Part shown: piece by piece, positions 58,801 to 64,000 of the stretch
Numbering within the stretch: position 1 is the stretch's first letter
Layout: each line of letters starts with the position of its first letter
DNA from: Girardinichthys multiradiatus
Lineage: Eukaryota > Chordata > Actinopteri > Cyprinodontiformes > Goodeidae
Direction of reading: 5' to 3'
Length of the DNA: 64,000 nt
NCBI RefSeq assembly: GCF_021462225.1
Contig: NC_061804.1
Span: 14,752,005-14,816,004 of the forward strand
Notes under the pieces: generated by a model
Databases searched by the model: none
What the model was told of the DNA's origin: nothing
What the model saw: only the letters and a program-made list of their open reading frames with translations
Translations under genes and position numbers: made by a program

Positions 58801-61489
58801 TTGTCTTGATTTAGGACTTTTTTTTTTTTGCAACTCTAGCTCACCTTGAGTGCATTTCTGTCTAAACATAATGTGAACAGTTCAAATTCGGAGTCGCAGT
58901 CCATCCCTGGGGTGACATAATGCTTCAGGGATAACCCCACCATCACCCTGATGTTACTGCAAGAAAGATCAATTTTACTTGAGTGTTGTCTGGCCTCGAG
59001 TTCTTTCTCATCTCAACACTCACACTTTGGTTCCAAAGTAAACTGTTTCTGTAATCTTCCCACTCTCTGGCCAAAGCAAATAATTGTGACCTCATGTAAG
59101 GGTGCAACATTTCCTATCTGAGGAGTTGCAATACAGGGTCAGCTCTAAAGATAGCTATAAGTAGAATTTCCTGAAGAAACAAAACAAGCAGCAAAATATT
59201 TTCCACTAAGACATAAAAAAAAATGTAGTAAAAGTATGTAAGTAAACATTAAATGAGTGCTTCCATATTTAGTGGTATTGTCATTTTGAGGTTTAAAAAT
59301 TTTTTGCATCCACATAATTAATTGTAGACAATCTTTGGGGGTTTTCTAGCTGGTTTAATAAAGCTGCACAGCTACATTCTGACAATTCTGCCTTTTAGAA
59401 AACTTTTATTGGCTATACAATTATGTTTGTGCAGTCATGGAAGCTCATTTCAACCTGACCTAATGTCTGCAGCACAACAGAGCCCAACAAAACCCTTTCA
59501 GATCACACGGACCCCTTCCTTGCACCTCTAGTAATTATTTGTATAAGATTTTAAAACAAAGTTTCAATGCTATTGCATTATCACACATTTAAAAACTGAG
59601 GCAGATATTACCTTTTAAATGTGTGTATATTGATTCACCGAGGTTATAATGCAATACTATGAAATAATACTTTCACATAATCACTGGTGGCACACTAGTT
59701 GGCATCCCCTAACCATTTCAACAAGTAAATGTAACTTAACAATTTTTACTTTCTTTTATTTTCATTTTCTAAGTTGATCAATGTCCGTATTTGTAATCTT
59801 TTGCTCCCCTGTTTTCTGAAAAGTCTTTCTACAGGTCTCTCTTGTAAATGAAACTGCCATACTCAGTGAGATTACGTGTCTAAATAAAAGTAAAAAATAA
59901 ATAAACTTAACACTACAAATAGGCAAAGAGAGGGGTTGTTCTACTCAAGTAAGGCAGATGGGTATTAATATTCTGAAATCAGAAAATCGTTACTAGAAAA
60001 TAGCTGCTGTTAGAGCAATAATTAAAATTTTTATAAAAAACTGGAACTGTGACAAACAAGGCTAGACAAGAACCAAAGCTTATCTTGCCTCTGTGTATAG
60101 AAAGGAGTATGGTAAATGGGTTTAAAAAATATATTATAAAATAAAGAAATCCCCAAAGCTCACTGTCAGAAAAGTGCTACAAAGAGTTTGTGTTTAAAAA
60201 AAACAAAAAACATATGACTGTAGAATTCACTTGAGCAGTATGCATAAAATCTATGTTGGGCATTTCTTTAGCTCTGTCTCGTGATCCTCATGAGGGCTAT
60301 CTAAATGTAATACATTTTTCAAAAGCAAGTACATTTGTTGTGCACCACCCTCATAACATTTTATCACCATCCAATTCTATGAACGGTGAGGGCTGTATGG
60401 AGGGCTGTATGACCTACATCCTGATGTCTTTTGATCTGTCAACAGCTGAACCATATTAAAGTTTAAGAGCAAGATTCCCACCTTTTTAAAAAAAACGTTT
60501 CTCACATTAGGTGACCTGATTTCATAATTTATTGTAGCTGATAATGTGGAAGCATAAAGCTTTGTTTGATTAGATTAGTAAACTTTCTTCTCCTAAAATA
60601 ACAGGAACGCAAGCGCTGAAATTTACAAGAGTATACTTTGAAAGGCACATTTACTTTATAATGTATGACCACTGTCAGTTTAAAAAGAAACTGCTGTTGG
60701 AAAACATTGCCTTTTCCGGCAGCTGCGTCAAGTTTTGATCATAGCTGTGTTTGGCCATAGCTTGAATTCCTGAATATTGAAGGTGCACCCTAGACATCAG
60801 TGAGTTTGTGCTGATATGTCAGATATACAAACATCCCCTTTTGTTGCATTTAAACCACACACTTCCTGTGGGTTTATGTGGCTGCATTAGAGTTGCAACC
60901 TTTGCTTTGCTATCTCGCTTCTAAGTTGTACTCAGGTACTGGTACAATTTTTCATAAATTTCAAAACATTTGCTAAATCAGCAATGCTGTGAACCTATTA
61001 CTACATGTGAAAATGTTACTTCTGGATTAACCCATTGTTTAGTGGTGAGGCCTTAGTAACCCTGCAATTGGGTGTGCTGGGCAGGGTACACTGCTGTACT
61101 CTAGTTAGGACCCACCCGTTCTGCTTTCTAACTAGTATGAGAAGGAAAGTTTAAGAGGAAGAAAGTGGTGTAGAAAAAGCTGTTGTTCTACTTCAGGAAG
61201 TAATCTGGTCTTTAAGCGAGCAAAGCGGCCTGCCCCACAGCGTGAGAAAAAGAGGGCCTTTAACATGGTGCTGACATCAGCAAGCTAAGAAGAATGAACA
61301 GAGAGAAAGAAAGATGGAAGAGAAGAAGAAGAGGGCAGTTGAACAAATGGAGAAGAGCACATTATTTACTGTAGTTAGCGTAGGTGCTCTCACTTATGAC
61401 TGGTGACAGTTTTTCTCCCATTTTGTTGAAGAAGGCTTTTAGTGCTGTAGGTCCCTGGATTTAAAATTTTAACACCTGTCTTAAGATTG
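58801..61489. other. SLK-like intron 2, first part
   Basis: Non-coding AT-rich sequence. The unit GAGGGCTGTATG is duplicated near 60387-60410. No further kinase exon was found. Confidence 0.55.
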
Positions 61490-61930
61490 TATTTCAGCTG
61501 CTTTTAAAAATGTCGTGGTCCAACCTCTGCTTAAGAAGAACAATTTGAATTCTTGATCTTACTGCTGCTTTTGACATAGTAGATCATGCCACCTTAATAT
61601 CAAGGCTGGAGCAGTCTGTAATTAAAGGCACAGCCATAAAACGGTTTAAATCCTACTTATACAATAGAAGTGTCTCTGTTCAGTTAGGACAGTTTTCATC
61701 TTCTGTTACTTTTCTTAAATACGGAGTTCCTGAAGACTCCAAATTTGGTGGTGTTTTTGCCACATTTGGGCATCTTCAACTGGTTCAAAACGGCATGAAC
61801 ATATCACCCCGATTTTATATGCCCTCCACTGCCTGCCAGTTCTTTTTTTAAGAATTGTTTTTAAGATTTCACTTTTCATTTTTAAATGTGTAACTGCTCT
61901 TTCACCTCTTTACCTTAACAAGTTTATTAG
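61490..61930 (+). mobile_element. L2-type LINE fragment, internally deleted
   Basis: Plus-strand traces of reverse transcriptase: a VVQPLLKKNNL-like start, LTAAFDIVDHATLISRLEQS, then KRFKSYLYNRSVSVQLGQFS and GVPED. At about 61740 it jumps to the extreme C-terminus (LQLVQNGMNISPRF). Roughly 500 bp of RT is therefore missing. This is probably the same broad LINE group as the inverted-repeat arms. Confidence 0.7.
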
Positions 61931-64000
61931 TAACCAGAGTTGATTTTGCAACAAGAAATTTTGCCTTCTACTTCAAAATTAAAAAGTTATTTTAGGAGAC
62001 CCCTGGAAAACAAATGAGAAATATGTAAATAAGGAAATCATTAGCTTTTTATTGAATCTTTAAAGATCATTTGAATTAGTTTCCTATGCAGACACTGAGT
62101 CTTTGTTAGTATCTGTGTATCTAGATTGCGGTTTGTCAGGTTGTTTAACATTTGTTCATTGAAAACAACAAGATTTATACAATGGCACTGTATCTCTGCG
62201 ATTCAGATTTCTTTTCTTTGGATGACCTGGGAAAGCCTCAGCACAAACTGGTGGATTGTTGGCTACAGTTTATGCACTTTCAGAAACATTTAGCTTCAGA
62301 CCTTTTAGAGAAGACAGTTCAATGAACTGTTTCAGCATGTTAAGAAAGTATTACTCTTTTGCTACTGGAGTCTGGATTTACTCTGTAATGTATTGTCATC
62401 ATTTTTTGTTCCTTGATTGCAGTTTTAGAGAAGGTCTTTGTGGGCCAATTGCCTTTTCATGTTTGTTTCACCTCAACGAAAACGAGGTGGGAAATCACTG
62501 TGAAGCTGCTAAGTGGTGAAATGGTGGACAGTTCAGAGTCAGCAGTCTGCTCCATATATTTTATAGCTCTTTAGGTCTGTAAGACTGCAGAGAAGCCTTA
62601 AATCAAAATAAATAATAAAAAAGACTATTTCTAAATTATTGCCAACAGCTTTTGTAGAACATTTAACTCTACCTACTTTTTTCTGTAGATGAAATAAATT
62701 AAGTATAAATCTTCTGATTTATTACATGTAGCAGGCATTATCAGATAAAAATGTATCCTACCTAAGTGAAATGCTGGCTTCTAATAGCAGTTGCCATTTT
62801 TACCCTGTTTGCTCAACTTTTTGGATCATCCTGTGCATCCCAGAGAATGCTTTAGTTGACATGCATTCCATCCACAGTGGGTAAGCTTTGCAAGCAGCTT
62901 GACCAGTTGGGGCACATTCTTTTCCAGAGAGCAAAACGTCACCCAGAATTCCTCTGGGCGGGGAATGACTGCTCTTGCTACAGAACCACCAAAACAAAAA
63001 TATTGCATGCAATGATCTTTCTTCCTGCTACTGGCATTGAGGAAATAGTAGATTTAAGACCAGCGTTGTATGGCAATAAGAACATAAACATTTTGAGAAC
63101 ACCACAGTTGTTTGCAAACTTTTTATAACAAGTTCCAGCTTAGTAAATACCTAGTATGACTGTACTGACATAAGTTTAAAAACAGTAGTGCAAAAGGACT
63201 TGGATTTTGTGACTTTTTTCACTGCCTCACATACTCATTAAGAAATAAAGAAAATAAAGGAAACCGTATCAATTGGTACTGCATAATAACTTGAGAGGGT
63301 ACAGTGTAGATATTCCATAAATTTTTATTCACAAGTTATTTCAAAGTTAAAGTTAGGAGAAATAACCGCTCCTTTGAAGTAAGAACTCCAAGATATCGCC
63401 AGCTGCTTCTAACCAACCCTAAAATTCAATATGGCTGCAATGCATATATGATTTATGGATCCCTGCACTATAAATATTTATTTTGTTCTGACCATTAAAT
63501 CATTCATAAACACTGCCCTAGATAACCTCCTTCAGTGAACATTTTGCTGCACTGTTTGAAAACACAGAATGTTCAGAAATACTCTTGTTTTAGCTCGAAT
63601 TGCTAATAGTAACTAGCCTGGTCATTAGACATATCAAAAGGTATCTCCAACTGGTTTTCAAACTTGGACCAGGAACACATTTGATGTCACTCCCAGGTCC
63701 AGGTTCCTACTTATAGACTACTATACCTCTTACTACTTTAGAGGAATCCAGCAAAAGTAGCAGTCATTCCTAGTTCAAGGTCATCCATTTCATCAGTTGA
63801 TTTGTGGTACTTTTTAACCTTGCGAATGAATTTCAAAATGTCCTCTGAGTACTATTGAAGGTAGCCGAAGTACCACGAGAGGGATAGGAATCCAAAAAGG
63901 CAATTACTACACTTTCACTGACATATAGTCAATGTTTTTTGTTTTGTTTTACAAAAACATGGATATTTCGCAATTTTCAATTAAAATAGTTTTTTACCTG
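61931..64000. other. SLK-like intron 2, to window end
   Basis: No exon, RNA gene or transposon end recognised. The next kinase exon, expected to carry the HRD and DFG region, is not in this segment. Confidence 0.55.

Overview
This is a vertebrate, almost certainly teleost fish, nuclear window: AT-rich, intron-containing, and dense with fish-type Tc1-like transposons, LINE fragments and microsatellites. It has no prokaryotic operons, CRISPR arrays or phage features. Species cannot be named from the sequence.

Three host genes are supported by exons with matching splice sites and reading phase. (1) An STK32 (YANK) family kinase on the minus strand. Its first three coding exons are at 25558-25609, 12862-12917 and 8793-8944, and the gene continues beyond the left edge. 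(2) A complete four-exon cytl1 gene (cytokine-like 1) on the plus strand, 33084-35369, encoding 134 residues with the six-cysteine pattern of the family. (3) The 5' end of an SLK/STK10-type Ste20 kinase on the plus strand. Coding exon 1 is at 42606-42764 and exon 2 at 57646-57810; the gene continues beyond the right edge. The first two genes are divergent and the last two are in tandem. An STK32 gene beside CYTL1 recalls human 4p16. The SLK/STK10-like neighbour fits the wider FGFR-type paralogon (4p/5q/10q), where STK32 and SLK/STK10 paralogues also occur.

Most other recognisable content is mobile DNA. The STK32 introns hold a CR1/L2-type LINE (1508-3252, minus), an hAT-like element split by an open-frame Tc1-like element (10034-12358 with 10868-12137 inside), and a near full-length but broken GC-rich LINE (14730-18022). 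Upstream of STK32 lies a Tc1-like element with 200-bp terminal repeats (26124-27732) and an isolated CpG-rich block (29187-29735). A short internally deleted Tc1 element precedes cytl1. Between cytl1 and the SLK-like gene are a decayed Tc1 remnant and a striking 733-bp inverted repeat of LINE origin (38813-39545 / 40712-41444). Intron 1 of the SLK-like gene carries a Tc1 copy nested in an older Tc1 remnant, plus a third decayed Tc1 family.

I found no convincing new multi-gene system. The best leads are the kinase-cytokine-kinase cluster and the identity of its SLK/STK10-like member, the inverted repeat, the open-frame transposase with DD36E spacing, and the unexplained CpG-rich block.
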